A stretch of DNA of 64,000 bases from Wenzhouxiangella sp. AB-CW3 (GTDB lineage Bacteria; Pseudomonadota; Gammaproteobacteria; Xanthomonadales; Wenzhouxiangellaceae): NCBI RefSeq assembly GCF_014725735.1, contig NZ_CP061368.1, positions 3,780,698 to 3,844,697 on the forward strand. The letters run 5' to 3'. A model generated the notes under the pieces. It had not been told where the DNA came from. It saw nothing but the letters and a program-made list of their open reading frames with translations, and did no database searches. Position numbers and translations under genes: made by a program. Below, in pieces: positions 43,432 through 50,923 of this stretch; within the stretch, counting starts at the first letter, position 1; each line of letters starts with the position of its first letter.

Positions 43432-44060
43432 GTCGTCATTGGATCACAATTCGGCACCTGGCACATAACGTCTATGCTAAGCGGCGCGGCCACAGAGCTA
43501 GCCCGGCTTTGCCGGCCCGAAAGTTGCCCCGCGTCCGCTTGAGCATTTTGTTGGGTGTAAGTGCAATCAGGCGTGAAGTTTTTTCTATATGCGCTCTTAT
43601 CGATCTTCTCAAGTAAATAGCGAATTTGATTAAGGTGCATTGAGTAGGCCGCGAGATTGAACTTGGCGAAGAAGAATGGAACGGTAAAAATGGGGGTAAT
43701 GGCTATCATGTTTGGGATACCCGGAGCAAGGCTTAGTGCTGTAAGCAGGGCTAAAGCGGCGATTGCGCCATTAAATAAATGACTGCGACTCTCATTGTTC
43801 AGAATAAGCAGGTCGCAGTGCTCTATCCAATATCTCGGATTTGACTCAACGCCTTGGCCTTTATGTAAGGACTCATTGAGTACGTGAATTAGTTCTTGGT
43901 GCCGCTTGATCTCTAGATGTCTGATTCGTCCAAATTTAGTTGAAGGGCCCCACAAACACCGCCAAAAGAATGAGATATTAAACCTCTTCATTGATTGGTG
44001 CGCTTCCTGCGTCTCGATTGCTTTCTGAATCAGGTCCATTACTGGCAACTCCTTACTCAT
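43428..44060 (-). CDS. Hypothetical membrane protein whose frame runs through its attC
   Basis: 210 residues from ATG 44060. Two hydrophobic segments at about 120-155 (LFNGAIAALALLTALSLA and ITPIFTVPFFFAKF). The native domain probably ends near KNFTPDCTYTQQN. The frame then translates the whole attC (43556-43463) and the first bases of the next cassette, stopping at a TGA that overlaps the ATG of the HNH nuclease. No family recognised. Confidence 0.6.
   Translation of the reverse strand: MSKELPVMDLIQKAIETQEAHQSMKRFNISFFWRCLWGPSTKFGRIRHLEIKRHQELIHVLNESLHKGQGVESNPRYWIEHCDLLILNNESRSHLFNGAIAALALLTALSLAPGIPNMIAITPIFTVPFFFAKFNLAAYSMHLNQIRYLLEKIDKSAYRKNFTPDCTYTQQNAQADAGQLSGRQSRASSVAAPLSIDVMCQVPNCDPMTT
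43463..43556 (-). other. attC site read through by a cassette ORF
   Basis: R'' ACCCAAC (43556-43550) and R' GTTATGT (43469-43463), arms GCTCAAGCGGACGC and GCGCCGCTTAGC. It contains no stop codon in the frame of the upstream cassette gene. Confidence 0.9.
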
Positions 44061-44063
44061 TAC

Positions 44064-44156
44064 ACCCAACGTTTGGGTTAACCGGCGCCGCCACTGAGTT
44101 CGCCCGGCTTCGCCGCCGTGAAGCTTACCGGCGTCCGGTTGAACCCTTGGTTATGT
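44064..44156 (-). other. attC site (consensus)
   Basis: R'' ACATAAC (44156-44150), R' GTTGGGT (44070-44064), arms GGGTTCAACCGGACGCC and GGCGCCGGTTAACCC. Complete. Confidence 0.92.
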
Positions 44157-44157
44157 T

Positions 44158-44700
44158 TCATTTGCGAGACTTGGCCATAGCTAGGTACTCGGCCCCCTTA
44201 GCGAGTTCTTCAGCTCTGGATAGGCCCCGCAAATCAGGAGAAAACATCTCTGCAACCTCCTTAAATTGTATGGACTCAGGGTCATCCTTGAGCAAGTGGG
44301 AATTCTTTCCAATAAACCAGTACTTCAAAACTCGCATCTCCGGTGTTAGATCATTGCCTAGTGTTGCATATAGCTCAGTGACAAAATGCAATATCGCGTC
44401 ATTTGTTTTTTCGTCGATATTCTCTTTGACTGCGTCGGGATCGCGATCAGCATGCTTGAGAAAGTTTGAAAAAGACTGAAGCCCTCCCCAGAATCTGCGC
44501 TCTTCGCCTGGCCTTATTAGAGACCTCGTGTCCATTAAAAATGAATTGTCTCCTTGGTGTTCGGCTAAGTCCCGAAGGATCCTAAAGCTTGCCATCGCGA
44601 GTGTATGAATTGAAACCGGGTCTTCTCCAGAAAAAAGCATGCGAACCGCCGTATCCGCTTGGCGCTGTGCCGCTTCTGTTTTCGTAACTCGAATCTTCAT
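44158..44700 (-). CDS. Hypothetical soluble protein (cassette)
   Basis: 180 residues, predicted mostly helical. The segment RILRDLAEHQGDNSFLM and the later LQSFSNFLKHADRDPDA resemble HEPN-like helical proteins, where N-x-x-K-H is seen in some abortive-infection families, but the match is too weak to name one. ATG at 44700; stop just before the attC. Confidence 0.55.
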   Translation of the reverse strand: MKIRVTKTEAAQRQADTAVRMLFSGEDPVSIHTLAMASFRILRDLAEHQGDNSFLMDTRSLIRPGEERRFWGGLQSFSNFLKHADRDPDAVKENIDEKTNDAILHFVTELYATLGNDLTPEMRVLKYWFIGKNSHLLKDDPESIQFKEVAEMFSPDLRGLSRAEELAKGAEYLAMAKSRK

Positions 44701-44716
44701 AATGTCGGGTTGTGAA

Positions 44717-44809
44717 ACATAACGTTTGGGTTAACCGGCGCCGCCACTGCGCTTGCCCGGCATTGCCGGCCCGGAGCTTACCGGCGTCCGGTTGAACCCT
44801 TTGTTGGGC
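44717..44809 (-). other. attC site (second GNAT cassette)
   Basis: R'' GCCCAAC (44809-44803) and R' GTTATGT (44723-44717), arms GGGTTCAACCGGACGCC and GGCGCCGGTTAACCC. Complete. Confidence 0.92.
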
Positions 44810-44839
44810 GGCTTGTGCCGGTGACCGACTGACGCGCTT

Positions 44840-45325
44840 CTAACCATGACCATCCCCGGCAAATAGCCGTTTTTTCATCACCGAGACTGGAAAGCCAAAA
44901 TAGTCCGCACGCTCAATGAGCTTCCAGCCTTTGCGAGTATAGAATTCCTCCTGACTCTCTGTGAAGAGATAGAGCGTTTCTACGCAAAGAGAGATTGCCA
45001 CCTCCTCAGCATATGAAATAAGCATGGAAGCAATGCCGCTTCTCCTACACTCCGGCTTGACATAGACAGCAGCGAGCCAAGGCGACAACTCTGGCCGGTT
45101 TTTCATATCATTATCTACTAATGCCACTGATCCAATAAGAAATGAACCGTCAACGGCAACAAAGACAGTCGGGATCTCGGACCTTCCCGACGCTTCGGTC
45201 AGCCGAGTCGTTCTTGTAGCCAGGTCAACATGCGGTGAAAGGTGCCCCCATTCACTGTGATGAAGCCTGGACAGTTCTTCAACGTGATGAATTTGATCAG
45301 CAAGGTTGATGATGTTGACTGTCAT
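44840..45325 (-). CDS. GNAT-family acetyltransferase (cassette)
   Basis: 161 residues. Motif A WLAAVYVKPECRRSGIASMLISYAEEVA with the R-x-x-G-I-A acetyl-CoA loop, motif B YLFTESQEEFYTRKGWKLIER. ATG at 45325 (MTVNIINLADQI) is used because the longer frame begins within attC. The acceptor is unknown. Second cassette from attI, so likely to be expressed. Confidence 0.85.
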   Translation of the reverse strand: MTVNIINLADQIHHVEELSRLHHSEWGHLSPHVDLATRTTRLTEASGRSEIPTVFVAVDGSFLIGSVALVDNDMKNRPELSPWLAAVYVKPECRRSGIASMLISYAEEVAISLCVETLYLFTESQEEFYTRKGWKLIERADYFGFPVSVMKKRLFAGDGHG

Positions 45326-45328
45326 GAC

Positions 45329-45400
45329 GCCCAACGCCTTGGCTTTGCGGCGCGCCGAAGCGCTAGCGTAGGCGCGTCCGACAACAGCCATTTGTTACAC
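45329..45400 (-). other. attC site of first cassette
   Basis: R'' GTGTAAC (45400-45394) and R' GTTGGGC (45335-45329), with a short GC-rich inner stem GGACGCGCCTACGCTAGCG...GGCGCGCC. R'' is complementary to GTTACAC at the attI junction, as expected for a cassette inserted by IntI. Confidence 0.88.
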
Positions 45401-45982
45401 ATACGCTGAGTCAGTGCGCGCATTAATAATCTCAATCTGCGGATCAAGTTTCTCTACAAGCTCAGTAATAAATCCTTTATCCTGGGTACTCATCCGGCTA
45501 CCACAGATGATCTTGTGCACCGAGACATCCACGAAATGTTTCCCCTTAGTAAAAACCCTCTCCTCTTCTTCGTACTGCCAAACATCAAGCTTATGGCTAA
45601 GAACGTCAATTGCAGATCCGTTGTGGAAATTATCTAGCCCAACCCTATGAAGACCATCGTACTCTATCGCACGCACTTCATATTTCGCGCGGTCAATTTC
45701 TATACCAACAACGACGCCCCTGTGTCCCTCGGAGTAATGTGACCACATCAGCTCATTATTCGGATCCCGCGATAAGGCGCAGATACGCAGCTTCTCCTTC
45801 TCGCCTTTCAGGAGCCTTCGCATATCTTCATCAAGTGACCCTCCACTTTGGCTATAGAGGTATTTTCCTTCCATTGGGTCGTTAAGGTCGAAGTACGGCG
45901 CCGCGTATAGGCGACTTTTCAGAATTATGTCTGTAAAAAAACGGAAGTCCTTTATTCCTCTGTACTTGTATAGCAACCTCAA
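45395..45982 (-). CDS. DUF2971 protein (first cassette)
   Basis: About 195 residues with the DUF2971 pattern: LLYKYRGIKDFRFFTDII, YAAPYFDLNDPMEGKY, RICALSRDPNNELMWSHYSEGHRGVVVGIEID. The function of the family is unknown; some members sit in defence islands. There is no ATG: the frame begins at TTG 45982, and a second TTG at 45976 is better spaced after AGGAGG. It is nearest to attI and so probably the most expressed cassette. Confidence 0.8.
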   Translation of the reverse strand: MRLLYKYRGIKDFRFFTDIILKSRLYAAPYFDLNDPMEGKYLYSQSGGSLDEDMRRLLKGEKEKLRICALSRDPNNELMWSHYSEGHRGVVVGIEIDRAKYEVRAIEYDGLHRVGLDNFHNGSAIDVLSHKLDVWQYEEEERVFTKGKHFVDVSVHKIICGSRMSTQDKGFITELVEKLDPQIEIINARTDSAYV

Positions 45983-45997
45983 AAGCCTCCTGAGTAT

Positions 45998-46070
45998 GTG
46001 TAACAGTTAGTAGATGGCGTATCGCGGTGTTTTAACACGGCGATGGGGCTTCTATCCAGTTTCAATGACT
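45998..46070 (-). other. attI recombination site region
   Basis: The core GTTACAC (minus strand, 46004-45998) marks the junction between the integrase side and the first cassette; recombination is expected after the G. DNA rightwards to about 46070 should hold the integrase-binding sites. Only the core junction is seen directly; the outer limit is an estimate. Confidence 0.65.
46021..46044. repeat. Inverted repeat in attI region
   Basis: ATCGCGGTGTT and AACACGGCGAT are complementary except for one central G/G mismatch, separated by TT. It lies between attI core and intI. It might be an integrase or regulator binding site or a hairpin in the cassette leader RNA. Confidence 0.55.
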
Positions 46071-46246
46071 TCGGGCGGTTTCTTGTTCGGGAGCTGCAAA
46101 TGCCCTTGACTCCTGATTATTGCAGGTTGCTTCTGGCGTAGCGCCCTGAGCTTTTTGTAGGGGATAGGCTGCGGGATCATTTTCCTGGGGTTGCACGACC
46201 TCTCAAGACCTCGTAATGTATATAAAAATACAGTTTGGGGATCACA

Positions 46247-47224
46247 ATGCGCGTTCGAAGCAACGGAAGTCGGTTTCTTGACCGTGTTCGGGAGGCGATT
46301 CGAGTTCGCCACTACAGTATTCGTACTGAACAGGCTTATGTGGCCTGGACGAGGCGTTTCATTCTTTTTCACAACAAGCGCCATCCGGAAACGATGGGTG
46401 AGGCAGAGGTCAGGTCCTTTCTGACCCACCTTGCAGTCAGGAGGAATGTGGCGGTCAATACTCAGAATCAGGCACTTAATGCTCTGGTTTTCCTGTATCG
46501 GCATGTGCTGGAGCGCCCGTTGGAGCAACTGGGGGATGTGGTTAGGCCCAAAAGGCCCGCCAAGCTTCCAGTGGTGCTTACGGTTGAGGAAGTTCGTCGG
46601 GTGCTTTTGCGGTTGCGCGGCGAGAAGTGGTTGGTTGCCTGCCTGCAGTATGGTTCCGGTTTGCGCTTGCTGGAAAGTCTCCGGATTCGCGTCAAGGATC
46701 TGGATTTTGATCGTCGGGCCATTTTCGTGCGTGACGGCAAAGGCGGCAAGGATCGTGTTGTGACCCTGGCCGACGAGCTCATCGAGCCGCTCAAGAGCCA
46801 CTTGGGGCCGCGAAAATCGCTGTTCGAGCGGGATTTGTCGGCGGGCCATGGCTCTGTATTCCTTCCAAACGCCTTGGCGCGCAAGTACCCGAACGCTGCC
46901 CAGTCGTGGGGCTGGCAGTATGTTTTCGTGTCTGGCTCCTTGAGTCGTGACCCGCGAAGCGGTGAAATGCGACGTCACCATCTCAACGCATCCATCGTTC
47001 AGCGGGCGGTTGCCGGAGCGATACGGGAGGCGGGGGTTTCCAAGCCAGCCAGTTGCCATTCGCTGCGCCATTCGTTTGCCACTCACCTGCTGGAACGCGG
47101 TGCGGACATTCGAACCGTGCAAGAGCAATTGGGGCACAGCGATATTCGAACGACCCAGATCTACACCCACGTCTTGCAGCGCGGAGGGCGGGCTGTGCTG
47201 AGTCCTTTGGGTTCGGTTCTTTAA
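46247..47224 (+). CDS. intI: Integron integrase IntI
   Basis: Tyrosine recombinase of 325 residues that inserts and excises cassettes at attI/attC. N-terminal SAM-like domain ([22 protein letters not shown]). Catalytic residues: Arg in [53 protein letters not shown] with His-x-x-Arg and His, and Tyr in IYTHV. The IntI-only insertion is present: [41 protein letters not shown] 46247 is preferred to a TTG four codons earlier. Divergent from the array, as usual. The frame is intact, so the integron may be active. Confidence 0.96.
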   Translation: MRVRSNGSRFLDRVREAIRVRHYSIRTEQAYVAWTRRFILFHNKRHPETMGEAEVRSFLTHLAVRRNVAVNTQNQALNALVFLYRHVLERPLEQLGDVVRPKRPAKLPVVLTVEEVRRVLLRLRGEKWLVACLQYGSGLRLLESLRIRVKDLDFDRRAIFVRDGKGGKDRVVTLADELIEPLKSHLGPRKSLFERDLSAGHGSVFLPNALARKYPNAAQSWGWQYVFVSGSLSRDPRSGEMRRHHLNASIVQRAVAGAIREAGVSKPASCHSLRHSFATHLLERGADIRTVQEQLGHSDIRTTQIYTHVLQRGGRAVLSPLGSVL

Positions 47225-47283
47225 TGGGATTTCGGCAGACACGCTACCGCCGAAGCCGTGCACAAACGTCAACCGCCCTGTTC

Positions 47284-48582
47284 TTAGGTTACATCATCTG
47301 CGGCCATTTTCTCCAGTGCGTGGCGGGCCCGGTTGACGGTTTCTCGGATGTCGGTTTCCGTGTGGGCGCTGGATACGAAGCCGGCTTCGAAGGCCGAGGG
47401 TGCGAAATACACGCCTTCGGCGAGCATGCGGGTGAAGAAGGTCTTGAACTGCTCGATGTTGCAGGCCGCGGCCTGCTCGAAGTCGCTGACCTTGCTCTCG
47501 GCCGTGAAGAAATAGCCGAACATGCCGCCCACGGCCACGGTGGTCATGGGGATGCCGGCTGAAGCGGCGGCTTGCTTGAGGCCGTCGGCCAGGTGCCGGG
47601 TGTGGCTGGCCAGGTGGTCGTAAAAATCCGGCGCTCGCAGCAGTTCCAGGTTGGCGATGCCGGCGGCCATGGCCACGGGGTTGCCCGACAGGGTGCCGGC
47701 CTGGTAGACCGGGCCTTCGGGTGCGACCAGTTTCATGTATTCGTGCTTGCCGCCGAAGGCGCCGACGGGCATGCCGGCACCGATGACCTTGCCGAAGGTG
47801 GTCAGGTCCGGGGTGACGTCGAACAGGCCCTGGGCGCCGGTGGGGCCGACCCGAAAACCGGTCATGACTTCGTCGAAGATCAGGACTGCGCCATACTCGT
47901 CGCAGATCTGGCGCAGGCCTTGCAGAAAGCCCGGTTCGGGCAACACGCAATTCATATTGCCGGCAATGGGCTCGACGATGATGCAGGCGATGTCGTCGGG
48001 GTGTTGTTCGAACAGTTCGCGGACGCTGTCGAGGTCGTTGAAGCGGGCGTTGAGGGTGAGCTCGGCCAGCGCTTCGGGCACGCCGGGCGAGGTGGGCACG
48101 CCCAGGGTCTGGGCGCCGCTGCCGGCCTTGACCAGGAAGGAATCGCCGTGGCCGTGATAGTTGCCCTCGAACTTGAGGATGCGATCGCGTTGGGTGGCCG
48201 CGCGCGCCACACGGATGGCGCTCATGGTCGCTTCGGTACCGGAGTTGACCATGCGCACACGCTCCAGTGACGGGATCAGCTCACATAGCATCTCGGCCAT
48301 GGTGACCTCGCCGGGAGCGGGCGCGCCGAAACTCAGGCCGTTGGCGGCGGCCTTCTGTACGGCTTCGACGATGTAGGGGTGGGCGTGGCCGCAGATCATC
48401 GGGCCCCAGGAACCGACATAGTCGATGTAGCGCTGCCCGTCGACATCGAACAGGTAGGCGCCGTCGGCCCGGTCGAAGAACACGGGTTCGCCACCCACGG
48501 CGGCAAAAGCACGCACCGGCGAATTGACGCCACCGGGGATGCGGGCACGGGCACGTTCGAACAGATCGTGAGATTGGCTCAT
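47284..48582 (-). CDS. hemL: Glutamate-1-semialdehyde 2,1-aminomutase
   Basis: 432 residues, PLP enzyme that isomerises glutamate-1-semialdehyde to 5-aminolevulinate in C5 haem biosynthesis. Begins [46 protein letters not shown] and [13 protein letters not shown] are family motifs; the PLP lysine is in [18 protein letters not shown]. The length is normal. The ATG overlaps the thiE stop (ATGA), so the two are coupled. It converges on intI, 59 bp apart. Confidence 0.96.
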   Translation of the reverse strand: MSQSHDLFERARARIPGGVNSPVRAFAAVGGEPVFFDRADGAYLFDVDGQRYIDYVGSWGPMICGHAHPYIVEAVQKAAANGLSFGAPAPGEVTMAEMLCELIPSLERVRMVNSGTEATMSAIRVARAATQRDRILKFEGNYHGHGDSFLVKAGSGAQTLGVPTSPGVPEALAELTLNARFNDLDSVRELFEQHPDDIACIIVEPIAGNMNCVLPEPGFLQGLRQICDEYGAVLIFDEVMTGFRVGPTGAQGLFDVTPDLTTFGKVIGAGMPVGAFGGKHEYMKLVAPEGPVYQAGTLSGNPVAMAAGIANLELLRAPDFYDHLASHTRHLADGLKQAAASAGIPMTTVAVGGMFGYFFTAESKVSDFEQAAACNIEQFKTFFTRMLAEGVYFAPSAFEAGFVSSAHTETDIRETVNRARHALEKMAADDVT

Positions 48583-49202
48583 GATGAAAACAGCTCCTGG
48601 AATTGTCGGGCGCGTTGTTCGATGTTGTCGGCGTCAAACAGGTCGGTGATCACGGCCAGCAGGTCGGCGCCGGCGTCGATGACGGTCGGGGCGTTATCCA
48701 GAGTGATGCCCCCGATGGCGGTTACCGGCAGGCCCAGGTCACGGGCGGCAGTGATCACGTCGGGCGGACAGTTTACGGCATCGGGCTTGGTCGGTGAGGC
48801 AAACACGCTGCCGAAGGCCAGGTAGTCGGGTTCGGCGGCCAGCATCTCGCGGGCGCGATCAAGATCGTTGTAGCAGCTCACGCCGATGATGGCGTCTGGG
48901 CCCAGCGCTTCGCGGGCGCGTTCCGGGCGGGCGTCGTCTCGGCCCAGGTGCACACCATGGGCATCGAGTATGGCGGCCAGTTCGATATCGTCGTTAATGA
49001 TCAGGGCCGCCCCATTGCGGCGGCAGAGTTTGAGGAGTTCGCGCGCAACGTCCGGATCCGGACGGGGCTTGGCCCGGTACTGCAGCAGACGCACACCGCC
49101 GGCAAGTGCCGCTTCGGCATCCGGCAGCAACTGCGCCGGGGCGCGGTTGGCCGGGGTGACGGCATACAGTCCGCGCTTGAGAAAATCTCGTTTGTCGTTC
49201 AT
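48579..49202 (-). CDS. thiE: Thiamine-phosphate synthase
   Basis: 207 residues, TIM barrel that joins HMP-pyrophosphate and thiazole phosphate. Seen: [79 protein letters not shown] and [16 protein letters not shown] at 49202; coupled to hemL downstream. The hemL-thiE-rubredoxin cluster is common in gammaproteobacteria. Confidence 0.94.
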   Translation of the reverse strand: MNDKRDFLKRGLYAVTPANRAPAQLLPDAEAALAGGVRLLQYRAKPRPDPDVARELLKLCRRNGAALIINDDIELAAILDAHGVHLGRDDARPERAREALGPDAIIGVSCYNDLDRAREMLAAEPDYLAFGSVFASPTKPDAVNCPPDVITAARDLGLPVTAIGGITLDNAPTVIDAGADLLAVITDLFDADNIEQRARQFQELFSS

Positions 49203-49245
49203 TTAGAATACGGGCCGAATATTTTGAATCAGGGAATCTTAACCC

Positions 49246-49428
49246 GTGAGCGAAGAGCAACCTTACAAGCAGTGGATGTGCATTGTCTGTGGCCTGATCT
49301 ACGACGAAGAGGAAGGATGGCCTGACGATGGCATACCGCCGGGCACGCGCTGGGAAGATGTGCCCGAGGACTGGGTCTGCCCGGATTGCGGCGCCGGCAA
49401 GGAAGACTTCGAAATGGTGGAGATGTAG
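49246..49428 (+). CDS. Rubredoxin
   Basis: 60 residues with the two knuckles [15 protein letters not shown] and [12 protein letters not shown] that bind one iron through four cysteines; small electron carrier in the cytosol. The start is GTG at 49246 ([10 protein letters not shown]). Divergent from thiE with 43 bp between them, so the promoters share a short region. Confidence 0.95.
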   Translation: MSEEQPYKQWMCIVCGLIYDEEEGWPDDGIPPGTRWEDVPEDWVCPDCGAGKEDFEMVEM

Positions 49429-49450
49429 TTTCCTTTCCACCGCCCCGTGA

Positions 49451-50188
49451 TCAGGCGCGGCGGGTACCTGATTCCCAGCGCCCGTCGGGCCAAAGCCGAA
49501 ACCAGCGCAGGCCCGGACCGGCCTGATCGAGCTTGAAGCGCGGTGTATCCCGTTCACTGTTGGCCACGGTGGAAGGCGCCGACAAACAGGCGATGCCATT
49601 GTGGCTGCCTTCGTAGACCTGGTGAACGTGACCGAAGGCGACGGCCCGGACTGTGCGGCTGTCGAGCCGTTGCCACAGGCGATGGTTCTCGATCAGCGGG
49701 TACTTGTCGATCCACGGCGAATTCACGGCAACGGGCTGGTGGTGCACGAACACCAGGGCCGGCCGGTCGGGCTGGAGTTCGTCCAGCGGGGCCAGGCGGG
49801 CGTCGTTGAGTTCGCCTTCGGGCCGGTCATGCCAGGCAGAATCCAGCAACACCACCTGCCAGCCGCCGAACTGGCAGACGGGCCCGGCGATGAAACCGGG
49901 CCGGTCCAGCGCCTCTTCCATCACCGCCCGCTCATCGTGATTGCCCGGCAACCAGGCCACCGGCCGGGCCCAGGTCTCAACCTGGTCGGCGACGTGTCGA
50001 TACGACTCGGCCGACCCGTCTTCGGAAACATCGCCGCTGAGCACAATGGCGTCGGGCTTGAGTTCCTGCACCAGCGCTTCGAGCGTGCGCAGCTCGCGCA
50101 GCGGGTTGCAGCCGCGATAATCGGTTTCGGGGTCGGCGGAAACGTGGCAGTCAGTCAACTGCACCAGCATGAAAGATTGATCACTCAT
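49451..50188 (-). CDS. cpdA: Metallophosphoesterase, CpdA-like 3',5'-cAMP phosphodiesterase
   Basis: 245 residues of the calcineurin-like superfamily: MLVQLTDCHVSADPE (metal D-x-H), IVLSGDVSEDGS (GD), WLPGNHDER (GNHD), VFVHHQPVAV (H-H) and AFGHVHQVYEG (GHVH). Order and length fit CpdA, which lowers cAMP, but related 2',3'- or Ado4 phosphoesterases cannot be excluded. Confidence 0.85.
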   Translation of the reverse strand: MSDQSFMLVQLTDCHVSADPETDYRGCNPLRELRTLEALVQELKPDAIVLSGDVSEDGSAESYRHVADQVETWARPVAWLPGNHDERAVMEEALDRPGFIAGPVCQFGGWQVVLLDSAWHDRPEGELNDARLAPLDELQPDRPALVFVHHQPVAVNSPWIDKYPLIENHRLWQRLDSRTVRAVAFGHVHQVYEGSHNGIACLSAPSTVANSERDTPRFKLDQAGPGLRWFRLWPDGRWESGTRRA

Positions 50189-50242
50189 TTTTTCATTGTG
50201 CCAGACAGGGCCGGTCGGGCTTGAGGCACCGATTCCGGCAAT

Positions 50243-50698
50243 TCACTCCAGGTGGGGCACATTGCCGGCACTCAACTGATCGCCACGTTGCAGTTCCAGC
50301 GACCGCGCGAATCCGGCATTGACTTCCAGCACGTACATGGCCGGGCCTTCGCTGGGATAGCTGGGGCAACGACCGCTTCGGGTACGGCAGGGGCGCGCGT
50401 TGTGAACAATGGAAACCACACGCAAGTCGCGGTCGAGGTAGATGATGTCGAGCGGTATGCGGGTGTTGCGCATCCAGAAACTGCGCGGCGCTTCCTGCCG
50501 GAAGATGAATAACATGCCGCGATTGTCGGCCAGCTCGTCACGAAACATCAGCCCCCGCGCCCGGCTTTCATCATCATCGGCAATCTCGACATAAAACCGC
50601 TTGCCCTTGACCTCCACCCAGGGTTCGTTGGCATGGCAGGCGACCAGTGCGGCGACGGTGATGGTGGCGACCAGGAGCTTGAGGATGATCGGACGCAT
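50243..50698 (-). CDS. DUF192 secreted protein
   Basis: 151 residues from ATG 50698 (MRPIILKLLVATITVAALVA, signal peptide; a Cys at the end may be a lipobox, ALVAC). DUF192 domain follows: FYVEIADDDESRARGLMFRDELADNRGMLFIF, RSFWMRNTRIPLDIIYLDRDLRVV, VLEVNAGFARSLELQRGDQL. Function of the family is unknown. Exported. Confidence 0.85.
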   Translation of the reverse strand: MRPIILKLLVATITVAALVACHANEPWVEVKGKRFYVEIADDDESRARGLMFRDELADNRGMLFIFRQEAPRSFWMRNTRIPLDIIYLDRDLRVVSIVHNARPCRTRSGRCPSYPSEGPAMYVLEVNAGFARSLELQRGDQLSAGNVPHLE

Positions 50699-50882
50699 GG
50701 GGGGATTGTATGTCGGTTGGACGGGAGGCGGAAGACGGAAGATGGGAGATGGGAGATGGGAGAATAATAGGTTGTCCGTCATCCCGGAATCGCCGCAGGC
50801 GATATCCGGGATCTCGCACGTGGAGGGATCTGCATGGCATACAGCTCCTGATTCAACCGCCGTGCTCGCATGACCGTGCGAG

Positions 50883-50904
50883 GCCCCGGCTCTTCGGCCG
50901 GGGC
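50883..50904. terminator. Strong GC hairpin downstream of rep
   Basis: GCCCCGGC (50883-50890) pairs with GCCGGGGC (50897-50904) around TCTTCG. A short T-run (GACTTTTGC) follows on the plus strand, while on the minus strand, where rep ends, the T-run is absent; so the direction is uncertain. Confidence 0.4.
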
Positions 50905-50923
50905 GACTTTTGCTTGCCTTCTT

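Noticed and set aside
46217..46232. LexA-box-like TGTATATAAAAATACA upstream of intI
   Set aside because: SOS control of intI is known in other integrons, but the half sites are spaced 2 bp wider than CTGT-N8-ACAG and the first C is missing. Not claimed as a site without binding data.
46052..47272. 406-codon minus-strand frame across intI
   Set aside because: Antisense to the well-supported integrase; contains no family motif.
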